10,611 nucleotides of DNA from Oscillospiraceae bacterium (GTDB taxonomy: Bacteria > Bacillota > Clostridia > Oscillospirales > Ruminococcaceae): contig JAEDMB010000060.1 of the NCBI GenBank assembly GCA_016303235.1, positions 1-10,611 of the forward strand, written 5' to 3'. Below, piece by piece: positions 1 through 7,540 of this stretch. The position numbers and the translations under genes are program-made. Every line of letters begins with the position of its first letter. Position 1 is the first letter of the stretch. Under the pieces are notes generated by a model. It was not told where the DNA came from. It was given only the letters and a program-made list of their open reading frames with translations, and did not search any database.

Positions 1-90
1 AATCAGAATCAGTCACAGAACAGAAACAATCAGAATCAGTCACAGAACAGAAACAATCAGAACCAGTCACAGAACAGAAACAATCAGAAT
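1..90 (+). repeat. 27-bp tandem repeat, three full copies plus a partial fourth
   Basis: The unit runs 1-27, 28-54 and 55-81. Copies 1 and 2 are identical and copy 3 differs by one silent change (T to C at 63). A partial copy of nine bases follows at 82-90 before the sequence degenerates. The period is a multiple of three, so copy-number change keeps the reading frame. The array may extend off the left edge. Near identity at the DNA level indicates recent expansion or homogenisation. Confidence 0.9.
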
Positions 91-129
91 TTCAACAATC
101 AGAACAACAATAACAATAACTGCAGATAA
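1..129 (+). CDS. C-terminal end of an Asn/Gln-rich repeat protein (partial, 5' end outside window)
   Basis: An open frame runs from the first base of the window and gives 42 residues before a TAA at 127-129. The first 27 residues are three copies of the nonapeptide NQNQSQNRN, followed by a degenerate Asn/Gln stretch and the end NNCR. Arginine is the only charged residue, so this tail is basic, hydrophilic and surely unstructured. No start codon is visible, so the N-terminal domain and the identity of the protein are unknown. The frame is credible because it stays open through the repeat, ends at a stop and is followed eight bases later by a strong terminator in the right orientation. Asn/Gln tails of this kind occur on RNA-binding, surface and adhesive proteins, but nothing here chooses between these. 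It is convergent with the PBP2 gene. Confidence 0.7.
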   Translation, partial: NQNQSQNRNNQNQSQNRNNQNQSQNRNNQNFNNQNNNNNNCR

Positions 130-136
130 TGCAAAA

Positions 137-172
137 GGGAGTATCTTTAAACGGATACTCCCGAATTTTTTT
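137..172 (+). terminator. Rho-independent terminator of the repeat-protein gene, possibly bidirectional
   Basis: A perfect 9-bp stem (GGGAGTATC at 137-145 with GATACTCCC at 154-162) closes an 8-base loop and is followed by a run of seven T at 166-172. The T run overlaps the TAA stop of the convergent PBP2 gene (171-173). Read on the minus strand the same stem is followed by TTTTGCATTAT, a weaker U-rich tail, so it may also end the mreB-mrdA transcript. Confidence 0.88.
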
Positions 173-2165
173 ATTTTGATTTCGGTTTTGATATTCCGTA
201 ACATTCGTCATAAGCCTTGATAATGTCACGAATCATATATTTTGAATATTCTCCGTCCTCAATAATTCCTGCAAAAGCAAGTACAGGATTGTCAGCCGGA
301 GCATAGCCTATAAATACAGAGTTCTGGGACTGCAGGTTTCTTGTCTGCGGAGTACCTGTTTTTATTGCAACATCAAATCCGAAGTCGGAGAGTGTATGTT
401 CATAGGGCATATTTTTTCCTGCACCAATCATACCTTCTTCAATGTAATCATAAACATAATCATAATTAAGTTCTATGGTAGCATTGATTACCGGTTCAGT
501 TTTTTTGACACATTCTCCGGTAACGGAATCATAAATTCCCTCTACAAGATAAGGTCTGTATCTTACACCCTCATTCGCTATTGTATTTGCAACACATGCA
601 AGCTGTAAGGGAGTTATACCCATTTCGCCCTGTCCTATACCGGTCTGTATAACGTCACCGGCGTACATAGTGAGACCGAGTTCGTTATAATTTTCAGGGC
701 TTGCAATATATCCGGCAGAATCACCTGTTTCAATTCCTGTATTCTGTCCGAGACCGTAGAGATTTTCATATTTTACAATTCCGTCAATAGTAAGCCTTTT
801 TGCTGTTTCATAAAAGAAAATATTGCATGAAACTGTTATAGCTCTCGATACGGAAATATAGTCATGATAGCCTGTACAGTTAAAGGGCATATCATAATAA
901 GTCATAGTGTGACCGCAGTAAAAATAAGTGTCACCGTCAATAATTCCCTCATTCAGTCCGCCCGTAGCGGTAATAGTTTTGAAAGTAGAACCCGGACGGT
1001 AAAGACCGTCAGTCGCACGGTTGATAAGGGGAGTATTTTCGGCATTGAGAACTGAATTATAATCATTCAGATAGTCATTAAGGTCGTATGTCGGAGCAGT
1101 CGCCATACCTCTTACAGCTCCGGTTTTAGCATCTAAAACGACTAAAGCTCCGCAGTCGGAGGAATATCCGTTATAGCCTCCGTAGCTGTCAAGAAAATTG
1201 TCAAGAATATTCTGAAGTTTCTGCTGATATTTACTGTCGACAGTAAGCTTTACTGTCTGACCGTTCTGAACGGGAGTGATTACCTTTGAATCTACAACGG
1301 CATTGTTGCTGACAGTAATTTCCTCAACACCGTTCTGACCTCTTAAAGTTTCCTCCATAACGGATTCAATACCGCTTTTCCCGACAACATCATTCATAGC
1401 ATATCCCTTCTGGCTGAGTTCCTCATATTCCTCAGCATATATAGGGCCTACCGTACCGATTTCGTGAGGGAGAACATTTCCCTGAATAATTTTTCTTTCG
1501 GAGCTTTCACGAATATCGATTCCTTTCAGAGTAATGCTTTTAGCTTTTGCCTCAATTATAATATCCTCGCTTACATTTTCGGCAAGGATAAAATCATTAT
1601 TCAGTGCAAAATCCTTTACAGAAAGCTCGTAACGCATTGCAGATATAATCCATTTTTCCTGCTGAGAATATTTATCAGATATTTCATAGTCGGATATAAA
1701 CTTGTCAATACAGTTTTCAGCAGTAGCATAGGAATTAAGCTTTATCCTGTCTTTGAGCTTGAGTTCATCATCTTCCTTTCCGGTAAATTTATACGGAGTT
1801 GTTCTTGATATGGGAAGACTTAATTCTATATCGTATGATTTTTCTTTAAGCAGATTGTATATATCAAGAAGAATACGGTTTCCCTCCTGATTTTCATCGG
1901 GAAAGAATGCTTTTTCAAGGACTATATTGTAAACTATTGTATTCTGTACAATAGGCTTGCCGAAACAGTCTATAATATCTCCTCTCGTAGCTTTGGAGCT
2001 TTGTGTATAGGTAATCAGATTTCTTTCGCTGACCGGTGAAACAGTATCAGTATTATTATCAGTAACGACCTGAATTTTCATAAGACGCATAGCACCTAAA
2101 ATCCCCATAATAAGGACAAACAGAACTGTAACAATAATTTTTATGCGGTCTGAAAGAGTTTTCAT
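171..2165 (-). CDS. mrdA: Penicillin-binding protein 2 (elongasome transpeptidase)
   Basis: This class B penicillin-binding protein cross-links peptidoglycan stem peptides on the outer face of the membrane. The 664 residues show a short cytoplasmic start, one membrane segment at about 8-27, an N-terminal dimerisation region beginning with the RGDI motif (61-64), and a C-terminal transpeptidase domain. All three active-site motifs are present: STFK (393-396, nucleophile S393), SCN (446-448) and KTG (602-604). There are no PASTA repeats at the C-terminus, which argues against a SpoVD/PBP2x-type protein. Its place directly after mreB-mreC-mreD makes the RodA-partner, cell-elongation role the best reading; a sporulation-specific paralogue cannot be fully excluded. 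The start overlaps the mreD stop as ATGA (2162-2165), and AGAGAGGAG lies just upstream, so translation is probably coupled. Confidence 0.93.
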   Translation of the reverse strand: MKTLSDRIKIIVTVLFVLIMGILGAMRLMKIQVVTDNNTDTVSPVSERNLITYTQSSKATRGDIIDCFGKPIVQNTIVYNIVLEKAFFPDENQEGNRILLDIYNLLKEKSYDIELSLPISRTTPYKFTGKEDDELKLKDRIKLNSYATAENCIDKFISDYEISDKYSQQEKWIISAMRYELSVKDFALNNDFILAENVSEDIIIEAKAKSITLKGIDIRESSERKIIQGNVLPHEIGTVGPIYAEEYEELSQKGYAMNDVVGKSGIESVMEETLRGQNGVEEITVSNNAVVDSKVITPVQNGQTVKLTVDSKYQQKLQNILDNFLDSYGGYNGYSSDCGALVVLDAKTGAVRGMATAPTYDLNDYLNDYNSVLNAENTPLINRATDGLYRPGSTFKTITATGGLNEGIIDGDTYFYCGHTMTYYDMPFNCTGYHDYISVSRAITVSCNIFFYETAKRLTIDGIVKYENLYGLGQNTGIETGDSAGYIASPENYNELGLTMYAGDVIQTGIGQGEMGITPLQLACVANTIANEGVRYRPYLVEGIYDSVTGECVKKTEPVINATIELNYDYVYDYIEEGMIGAGKNMPYEHTLSDFGFDVAIKTGTPQTRNLQSQNSVFIGYAPADNPVLAFAGIIEDGEYSKYMIRDIIKAYDECYGISKPKSK

Positions 2166-2737
2166 TTGCTGTTCTCCTCTCTGTTGATTTTTATAGCCTC
2201 TGCAATAGTGAGATGGCGTTCGGGCATAAGAAATCTGTTTACAAGCATAAAAACAAGATAAAGCGGTACGGCTGAAATTACAGTATATGCAAAGACAGGC
2301 ATAATAACCGTATGAAGTATAGTTTCTGCATTTTCATATTCCCATATATTATAGTAGAATACATAGTCAAGCATACTGCATAAAAGTGATGAAAGAGTTG
2401 TTATCAGAAGAAAATTTATAAATTTTTTGCGGAGATAATTCATATAGAGAAGTGAAACAAAAGTGCATACAACAGTAAGTATAAAAGCATTGTATCCGAA
2501 AATTTTTCCGCATGCAATATCAATAAGCAGACCGCAGAAAGCTCCCGTAAAAGCAGAGGGGAGTTCCTTTGTATTCATAGCTATACATATTGATGCAGGA
2601 ATAAGCAGAACAGGTTTAAGAAGTCTGCCGGACATCATAAGCGTAAAGCATACAAGAATTATAAATGCATATAAAAAATATCTCAGAGAATTTTTGAATA
2701 TAAAAAGCTTTTTTTCCTTTGATGCCTTAATCTTCAT
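2162..2737 (-). CDS. mreD: Rod shape-determining membrane protein MreD
   Basis: MreD is an integral membrane partner of MreC in the elongasome. The 191 residues are strongly hydrophobic with about five or six membrane segments (roughly 18-37, 42-57, 62-78, 84-104, 107-128 and 140-168). The family-like segment GLLIDI followed by GYNAF (about 69-85) is present. Basic residues at the N-terminus (KIKASKEKK) suggest an internal N-terminus. The gene overlaps mreC by 11 bases at its start and mrdA by 4 bases at its end; GGAAAGGAAAAG precedes the ATG. MreD sequences diverge quickly, so much of the confidence comes from position between mreC and mrdA. Confidence 0.88.
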   Translation of the reverse strand: MKIKASKEKKLFIFKNSLRYFLYAFIILVCFTLMMSGRLLKPVLLIPASICIAMNTKELPSAFTGAFCGLLIDIACGKIFGYNAFILTVVCTFVSLLYMNYLRKKFINFLLITTLSSLLCSMLDYVFYYNIWEYENAETILHTVIMPVFAYTVISAVPLYLVFMLVNRFLMPERHLTIAEAIKINREENSK

Positions 2738-3584
2738 TATGCTTTTCCTTTCCGGAAAAATCCTTTATAACAACAACAGATGAAAGCTTGCTGAAATCAA
2801 CAGCCGGTTCAACAACAGCCGTATATGAGAGAGAATTTTCCGACGGTATAAGTTCCTTAATAGTTCCGACAGGGTATCCTGACGGAAAAAGTCCGCCTGT
2901 TCCTTTTGTAACAAGTGTATCGCCGACCATAAATTTTGTATCACGGGGAAGATGTATAAGATGTGCCATAGTTTCGCCGTCAGAATTTATATATCCCTCC
3001 ATTATTGCGGAGTTGAGGGATTCGGGGCATACTATTGCAACGGATAAATCCGGTGAAAGAAGTGTTCTGACCGTTGAGGAATTTGCTGATACGTCAACAG
3101 TAATTCCGATAAGCCCCTGTGATGTAACTACAGGACAATAAGGTTCAACTCCGCTGTCACTTCCGATATTTATAGTAAATGACTTGAAAGGGTCATTTGC
3201 GATATATCCGGTAATTTTAGCGGGTTCTGTATATTCATAGTCAGGATTTTTTTCCTTTATTCCGACAAACTGTTTCATTTCGGAAAGCTCCGATTTAATC
3301 TGTTCATAGTCAGACATCTGTTTTTTCAGAAGGCCGATTTCATCTTTAAGACGCTGATTTTCGTTGTAGTATTCAGTGGCATTTGTCAGCTTGTCGAGAT
3401 AATTTTCAACCTTTACCGAAATCGAATTTGAAAGATTCCGGAAAGGCTGTGTAACGGTATTTATAACTGATTTTCCCGAAACTGCATATCCGCCTTTGAG
3501 AACGGCAAAAAGCATTACACCAGTCAGAAAGGCAAGAAGTCCAAGAATAATTTTGAATCTTATGCTTTTGAAGAAATCCTTCAT
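2727..3584 (-). CDS. mreC: Rod shape-determining protein MreC
   Basis: MreC is a bitopic membrane protein that activates PBP2 and links it to MreB filaments. The 285 residues show a basic cytoplasmic start, one membrane helix at about 12-30, a coiled coil at about 57-107 and an extracytoplasmic beta-domain at about 120-275. The conserved stretch around KGTGGLFPSGYPVG (227-240) is clear. The family is usually about 270-330 residues, so this is full length. The start has GGGAGGAAG upstream and sits 18 bases after the mreB stop. The end overlaps mreD by 11 bases. Confidence 0.95.
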   Translation of the reverse strand: MKDFFKSIRFKIILGLLAFLTGVMLFAVLKGGYAVSGKSVINTVTQPFRNLSNSISVKVENYLDKLTNATEYYNENQRLKDEIGLLKKQMSDYEQIKSELSEMKQFVGIKEKNPDYEYTEPAKITGYIANDPFKSFTINIGSDSGVEPYCPVVTSQGLIGITVDVSANSSTVRTLLSPDLSVAIVCPESLNSAIMEGYINSDGETMAHLIHLPRDTKFMVGDTLVTKGTGGLFPSGYPVGTIKELIPSENSLSYTAVVEPAVDFSKLSSVVVIKDFSGKEKHNED

Positions 3585-3602
3585 TGCTCAGGCTTCCTCC
3601 CG

Positions 3603-4619
3603 TTAATAATATTTCTGATGTTCGGTCAGAGCGTCCTGATACTTGTCAATATCCTCAAGAATTTTTCCCGTACCCTCTGCAACGCAGTCAAGGGGATATT
3701 CAGCAATATATACAGGCATACCTGTTTCACGGTTTATAAGCTTGTCAATGCCTCGGAGCAATGCACCGCCTCCCGAAAGAGTAATGCCCTGGTCGATAAT
3801 ATCGGCAGAAAGTTCGGGGGGAGTTTTTTCGAGAGTGCTTTTTACGGCATCAACTATTTTTGAAAGGGGTTCAGCGAGAGCGTCCCTTATTTCGGCAGAT
3901 GATATATTAATATTTTCGGGCAGACCGTTAAGAAGATTTCTTCCCTTTATTTCCATCTGTTCTTCTGTATCTGACGGAAAGGCAGAACCGATTTCGATTT
4001 TTATATTTTCGGCAGTTCTCTCGCCAATCAGGAGATTATATTTTTTCTTTATATAGTTTATGATTGACATATCAAGAGCATCTCCGGCACATCTTACAGA
4101 GCGTGAGGAAACAATACCGCCCAGTGATATGACGGCAACCTCACTTGTACCGCCTCCGATGTCAACAATCATACTGCCGACAGGTTCAGTAGTGGGGAGA
4201 CCAGCACCGATAGCAGCAGCCATAGGTTCTTCAACGATGAGAACATTCGGAGAACCTGCTTTCTGACATGCCTCACGTACTGCACGCCTTTCAACGGTAG
4301 TAACTCCGGAGGGTATGCATATAATAACATTAGCCTTGTTGAAAATACTTCCTCTGAGAGCTTTTTTTATAAATTCCTTGAGCATTGTTGTAGTTATATC
4401 GAAATCGGCAATTACGCCGTCCTTGAGAGGTCTTACTGCAACGATAGAACCGGGAGTTTTTCCGATAATATCCTTAGCCTCCTTTCCGACATAGCGGTAA
4501 TTGTCGGTTCTTGTATTTACGGCAACGACAGAAGGCTCACGGATAATTATTCCCTTTCCTCTCATATATACAAGAGTATTAGTAGTACCCAAATCGATGC
4601 CAATATCTTTTGTAAACAT
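3603..4619 (-). CDS. mreB: Rod shape-determining actin homologue MreB
   Basis: MreB is a cytoplasmic, membrane-associated ATPase whose filaments orient lateral wall synthesis. The 338 residues cover the whole actin fold: phosphate-1 loop DIGIDLGTTNT (5-15), the VEEPMAAAIGAG region (129-140), phosphate-2 loop DIGGGTSEVAV (153-163) and the adenosine motif LSGGGALLRG (281-290). I place the start at the ATG at 4617-4619, since AAGGAG lies 8 bases upstream. An in-frame GTG three codons earlier (4626-4628) abuts that Shine-Dalgarno and cannot use it. This is the first gene of the mreB-mreC-mreD-mrdA unit and has its own promoter upstream. A sister protein Mbl or MreBH is possible by family similarity, but adjacency to mreCD favours MreB. 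Confidence 0.95.
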   Translation of the reverse strand: MFTKDIGIDLGTTNTLVYMRGKGIIIREPSVVAVNTRTDNYRYVGKEAKDIIGKTPGSIVAVRPLKDGVIADFDITTTMLKEFIKKALRGSIFNKANVIICIPSGVTTVERRAVREACQKAGSPNVLIVEEPMAAAIGAGLPTTEPVGSMIVDIGGGTSEVAVISLGGIVSSRSVRCAGDALDMSIINYIKKKYNLLIGERTAENIKIEIGSAFPSDTEEQMEIKGRNLLNGLPENINISSAEIRDALAEPLSKIVDAVKSTLEKTPPELSADIIDQGITLSGGGALLRGIDKLINRETGMPVYIAEYPLDCVAEGTGKILEDIDKYQDALTEHQKYY

Positions 4620-4662
4620 TTTGTACACTCCTTAACAGACAGAATTTTTTTGATACAGTATA

Positions 4663-4691
4663 ATTATACCATTGAAATTTTATGCAAACAA
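4663..4691 (-). promoter_or_regulatory. Sigma-A-type promoter for mreB-mreC-mreD-mrdA
   Basis: On the minus strand the -35 box TTGTTT (4686-4691) is followed by a 17-base spacer and a perfect -10 box TATAAT (4663-4668). The -10 is preceded by TGG, giving an extended -10 element. A start point near 4656 would leave a leader of about 37 bases before the mreB ATG, including the AAGGAG site. It allows elongasome expression independent of the murC-to-DUF4321 unit. Confidence 0.7.
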
Positions 4692-4711
4692 TATTCAGAA
4701 TAAAGTAATGT

Positions 4712-4737
4712 AAAAATCTGTTTTTTAGCAATAACAG
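4712..4737 (-). terminator. Weak possible terminator between the DUF4321-like gene and mreB
   Basis: On the minus strand a 5-bp stem (CTGTT with AACAG, plus-strand 4733-4737 and 4718-4722) with a 10-base loop is followed, after one A, by five T (4712-4716). The stem is short, so it could at most attenuate read-through from the upstream operon into mreB. No stronger hairpin is present in the 4620-4776 gap. Confidence 0.25.
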
Positions 4738-4776
4738 CGGGGTTTATGGGGGAATATTTTGTATAAAATAACATAA

Positions 4777-5037
4777 TCAGTCTGTAAACAAGGGAGAAAA
4801 TTTAGTGTATACAAAGAATGCCCCCAGCATAAGTATAAGCTGGGCAATATTTATGCTGAAAGTACAGCCAAAGCTGAAAGTTACAATAATCAGGTCAACA
4901 GAAACGTTGTCAATGCTTATGGATTTTCCGTAATTCAGCCATTGCAGAAAAGTTATGTTTTCAGCACCGTTTCCGACAATAGAGCCGAGAAATATTGCTG
5001 TCAGAATAAGTATTATGAAAAGAGCAGTTTTTTTCAT
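4777..5037 (-). CDS. Small membrane protein, DUF4321-like
   Basis: The 86-residue product has an N-terminal basic-then-hydrophobic segment (about 4-22), which is a membrane anchor or uncleaved signal, and a second hydrophobic helix at about 62-78. Between them lies a stretch with FSFGCTFSINIAQ (55-66), resembling the FGF-x-NLN-type pattern of DUF4321 proteins of Clostridia. Its function is unknown. From memory, such genes are often found next to mreB, maf or radC in Clostridia, and this one sits between dut and mreB, which fits. GGAAAGGAAT precedes the ATG, and the gene starts 24 bases after the dut stop, so it is the last gene of the murC-lexA-zapA-U32-dut unit. The coding call is firm; the family assignment rests on pattern recognition only. 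Confidence 0.75.
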   Translation of the reverse strand: MKKTALFIILILTAIFLGSIVGNGAENITFLQWLNYGKSISIDNVSVDLIIVTFSFGCTFSINIAQLILMLGAFFVYTKFSPLFTD

Positions 5038-5061
5038 TTTGAAATTCCTTTCCGGTTGGTA

Positions 5062-5499
5062 TCAGATTCCGGTAGAGCCGAATCCGTCTGAACCTCTCTG
5101 CGTATCGGACAGGAAATCCGTCTGGACTATTTCCGGAAATATTACCGGAATTGCAACAAGCTGTGCAATACGCATATTTTTTTCTATGATAAAATCCGAA
5201 CTGCCGAGATTTATAAGCGGAACTGCAATTTCCCCTCTGTAATCGGAATCAATTATTCCGACACCGTTTGCAAGAGAAATTCCGAATTTTGAGGCAAGTC
5301 CCGAACGTGCAAAAACTGCAAGCATGATATTTTTATCTTCGGGTTCAGCGGAAATTCCTGTCGGAATTTTAACAGTTTCGCCTTTTTTTATAGTTATTGG
5401 ATTTTCAATGCAGGCAAACAAATCAGCACCGGCACTGTATTCAGTGGCACGCTTTGGGATAACTGCATTTTCATTCAGCTTTTTTATTTTGAGTGTCAT
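5062..5499 (-). CDS. dut: Deoxyuridine 5'-triphosphate nucleotidohydrolase (dUTPase)
   Basis: The enzyme hydrolyses dUTP to dUMP and pyrophosphate, keeping uracil out of DNA and feeding dTMP synthesis. The 145-residue length is normal for the homotrimeric family. All five motifs are visible: SAGADL (22-27), RSGLASKFGI (65-74), NGVGIIDSDYRGE (78-90, with D84 as the likely catalytic base and Y87 in the uracil pocket), RIAQ (110-113) and the glycine-rich C-terminal arm RGSDGFGSTG (135-144). The start gives the usual family N-terminus (TLKIKKLNENAVIP) and has AGAGGT upstream. It overlaps the end of the U32 gene by 29 bases in another frame, which suggests coupled translation. Confidence 0.96.
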   Translation of the reverse strand: MTLKIKKLNENAVIPKRATEYSAGADLFACIENPITIKKGETVKIPTGISAEPEDKNIMLAVFARSGLASKFGISLANGVGIIDSDYRGEIAVPLINLGSSDFIIEKNMRIAQLVAIPVIFPEIVQTDFLSDTQRGSDGFGSTGI

Positions 5500-7540
5500 T
5501 TATAATACCTCTGTAATAAAGACCTTTTGTTAAATTACTGTTTTTAAAATCATTACTGCCGAAATTTCCGGCTAATTCTTTAATCTGTCCGGAATCTTCA
5601 TCTCCGAGCATAATAATGGCAAAATCGAAGTCTGAAAATTCATTTCTGTTAAGAAAAAGCGTATCGGAATTGAATATTTCCGCATATCCTCCGGAACATC
5701 TTACGGGGAATATTCTGCCTGTTCTGTCGGTTATTGAATTAGTGCATTTTGCACAGCCTGATTCGTTGCTTATCGGACAGTTGCGGACAAGCATAAGCGG
5801 TAACTGACCGTATGCAATAATTCCTTTAGGAACAGGGGATTTTATTTTCCGTAGCTGTGAAAGTTTCATTTCAAAGGAAAGCGTTATGTCGTCAATACCC
5901 GATTCCGCAAGCATTCTGCATGAAAATGAGTTTGTAACATTAAGACCAAATCCGCCATGCAGAATCATTCCGAGTTCCTTTCCGATTTGAATGTAAGCAG
6001 GATTTACGCATAAAAGATGATTTATTCCCATAGATTTCAGATTCTGGATTTTGAATATTTCTGAATTTTCATCATTGATAAATCTTGGCGGAGCGATACA
6101 GATTTTATTTATATCTGTTCCGAGTTCAACGGCTTTTATACATTCATCAGCAGGGATTATAAGCATATCCGCAAAGGGTTCAGCTGTCTGAGCCTGAACG
6201 GCATTTCTGCACTGTATTCTTATTTCAGTATTTTTGCTTTTAATTTTTTCATGAGGAATTTCGGGGGAATATTCGGAAATTAAATATTGCGGAGTATTTT
6301 TTTCCGTTATTTTATCCTGCATTTTCCTTACAGCCTCACGCCTCAAATTATTCAGTTCGGAGGCTTTAAGTGTCAGACCTTCAGATATTTCACCGGAAAC
6401 ACCGCCATATCTGAATAAGGTATCACCTAATTTTGAAAGCTGTTTTCCGGCATATTCCAAATCGAGAGGCTTTTTAAGAGCCTTTTCGGGAATATCTCCC
6501 TCTGTATCGATACGGATATTATATTCGGGGCAGTATGCCGAAAGCCTTGATTTTTGATTTTCATTTATATTTATTTCAAATTCAAGGGAATATATCTGAG
6601 GCTGTTTTTTATAGTATTCCCTTATTGAGGGCAGTAAATCCTTTGCAGATATTACATCATCTTTCACACGTGTTCCGAACATGTGATTTCTTTTTCCTGT
6701 AAAATATCCGTCAGTGAATCCGTCTCTTGAAAATACGCTTTTAAGCATATCAGTGTCGGGAACTTGTCCGCAGAGAGCTTTTTTTGTTTCAGTAACGGCA
6801 GAGGCAACATATTCGGGGCGTTTCATTCTTCCCTCTATTTTAAGTGAGCATACACCGCATTTTTTGATTTCCCTCATGTGATTCAGCAGTGAGAGGTCTT
6901 TTAATGACAGTGCGGAAAATTTTTTGTTACCGCATGATGAAAAGGGAAGTCGGCAAGCCTGACCGCATATGCCCCTGTTTGCGGAACGTGAACCAATCAT
7001 AGCTGAAAAATAGCACTGTCCCGATACTGACATGCATAATGCACCATGCACAAATATTTCAGTTTCGGGAATATATTTTGAAATTTCCTGTATTTTTTCA
7101 GATGAAAGCTCTCTTGCGGGGACAATTCTTGAAAATCCGAGGGATTTTGCAAATTCAGCACCTTTCGGAGTGTGGATAGTCATCTGAGTTGAGGCGTGTA
7201 TAACTGCATCGGGAACGCATTTCTTAATCAGATATATACAGCCCCAGTCCTGAACTATATATGCATCAATTCCAAGTGATGACGTATATTTTATATATTT
7301 GCAGAATGAATCTGATTCATTATCTGAAATGACAGTATTTACTGCAATATATAGTTTTGCCCCATAAAGGTGACAGAGACGGCAGGCATCAGCAATTTCA
7401 TCATCGGAGAAATTTTTTGCGTTTCCTCTTGCGGAAAAATATTTTCCGCCTATGTATACGGCATCTGCACCGCACCTCAGAGCTGATTCGAGGGATTCAA
7501 AGCTTCCGGCAGGAGCGAGTATTTCCATATTATTAATCAT
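5471..7540 (-). CDS. U32-family protein, long form (TrhP/RlhA-like RNA hydroxylation family)
   Basis: U32 proteins were first named peptidases/collagenases, but characterised bacterial members (TrhP/YegQ and RlhA/YdcP) take part in prephenate-dependent hydroxylation of tRNA or 23S rRNA. The N-terminal half begins with EILAPAG (6-12) and carries the U32 signature EIFVHGALCMSVSGQC (161-176). Cysteines 169, 176, 192 and 196 are candidate iron-sulfur ligands, followed by CSLKIEGRMKRPEYV (231-245). At 689 residues it is longer than the short TrhP form and closer to the RlhA architecture with a middle DUF3656-like part and a second lobe. That lobe has another cysteine group (588, 596, 599, 615). 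Substrate (tRNA or rRNA) cannot be read from sequence. The start is uncertain: ATG at 7540 overlaps zapA by 8 bases, a second ATG lies four codons downstream, and neither has a strong ribosome site. Confidence 0.88.
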   Translation of the reverse strand: MINNMEILAPAGSFESLESALRCGADAVYIGGKYFSARGNAKNFSDDEIADACRLCHLYGAKLYIAVNTVISDNESDSFCKYIKYTSSLGIDAYIVQDWGCIYLIKKCVPDAVIHASTQMTIHTPKGAEFAKSLGFSRIVPARELSSEKIQEISKYIPETEIFVHGALCMSVSGQCYFSAMIGSRSANRGICGQACRLPFSSCGNKKFSALSLKDLSLLNHMREIKKCGVCSLKIEGRMKRPEYVASAVTETKKALCGQVPDTDMLKSVFSRDGFTDGYFTGKRNHMFGTRVKDDVISAKDLLPSIREYYKKQPQIYSLEFEININENQKSRLSAYCPEYNIRIDTEGDIPEKALKKPLDLEYAGKQLSKLGDTLFRYGGVSGEISEGLTLKASELNNLRREAVRKMQDKITEKNTPQYLISEYSPEIPHEKIKSKNTEIRIQCRNAVQAQTAEPFADMLIIPADECIKAVELGTDINKICIAPPRFINDENSEIFKIQNLKSMGINHLLCVNPAYIQIGKELGMILHGGFGLNVTNSFSCRMLAESGIDDITLSFEMKLSQLRKIKSPVPKGIIAYGQLPLMLVRNCPISNESGCAKCTNSITDRTGRIFPVRCSGGYAEIFNSDTLFLNRNEFSDFDFAIIMLGDEDSGQIKELAGNFGSNDFKNSNLTKGLYYRGIINDTQNKKAE

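Noticed and set aside
1..90. The tandem array at the left edge considered as a CRISPR fragment or iteron origin.
   Set aside because: The copies are contiguous without spacers, in frame, and continue an open reading frame to a stop and terminator.
1259..1272. CCGTTCTGAACGG dyad inside the PBP2 gene.
   Set aside because: Short palindrome within coding sequence with no regulatory context; chance is sufficient.
3618..4266. Plus-strand open frames opposite mreB, and similar plus-strand frames opposite PBP2, mreC, dut, U32 and murC.
   Set aside because: They lie wholly antisense to strongly conserved genes and encode nothing recognisable.
4755..4770. TATTTT-GTAT-AAAATA hairpin after the DUF4321-like gene, considered as its terminator.
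   Set aside because: The stem is six A-T pairs only and no T run follows on the minus strand.
6667..6685. Near-perfect palindrome with TGTTC-C-GAACA core inside the U32 gene, considered as a LexA or other operator.
   Set aside because: It is inside coding sequence encoding the conserved-looking MFGTR stretch, has one mismatch, and the half-site order is the reverse of the GAAC-N4-GTTC LexA box.
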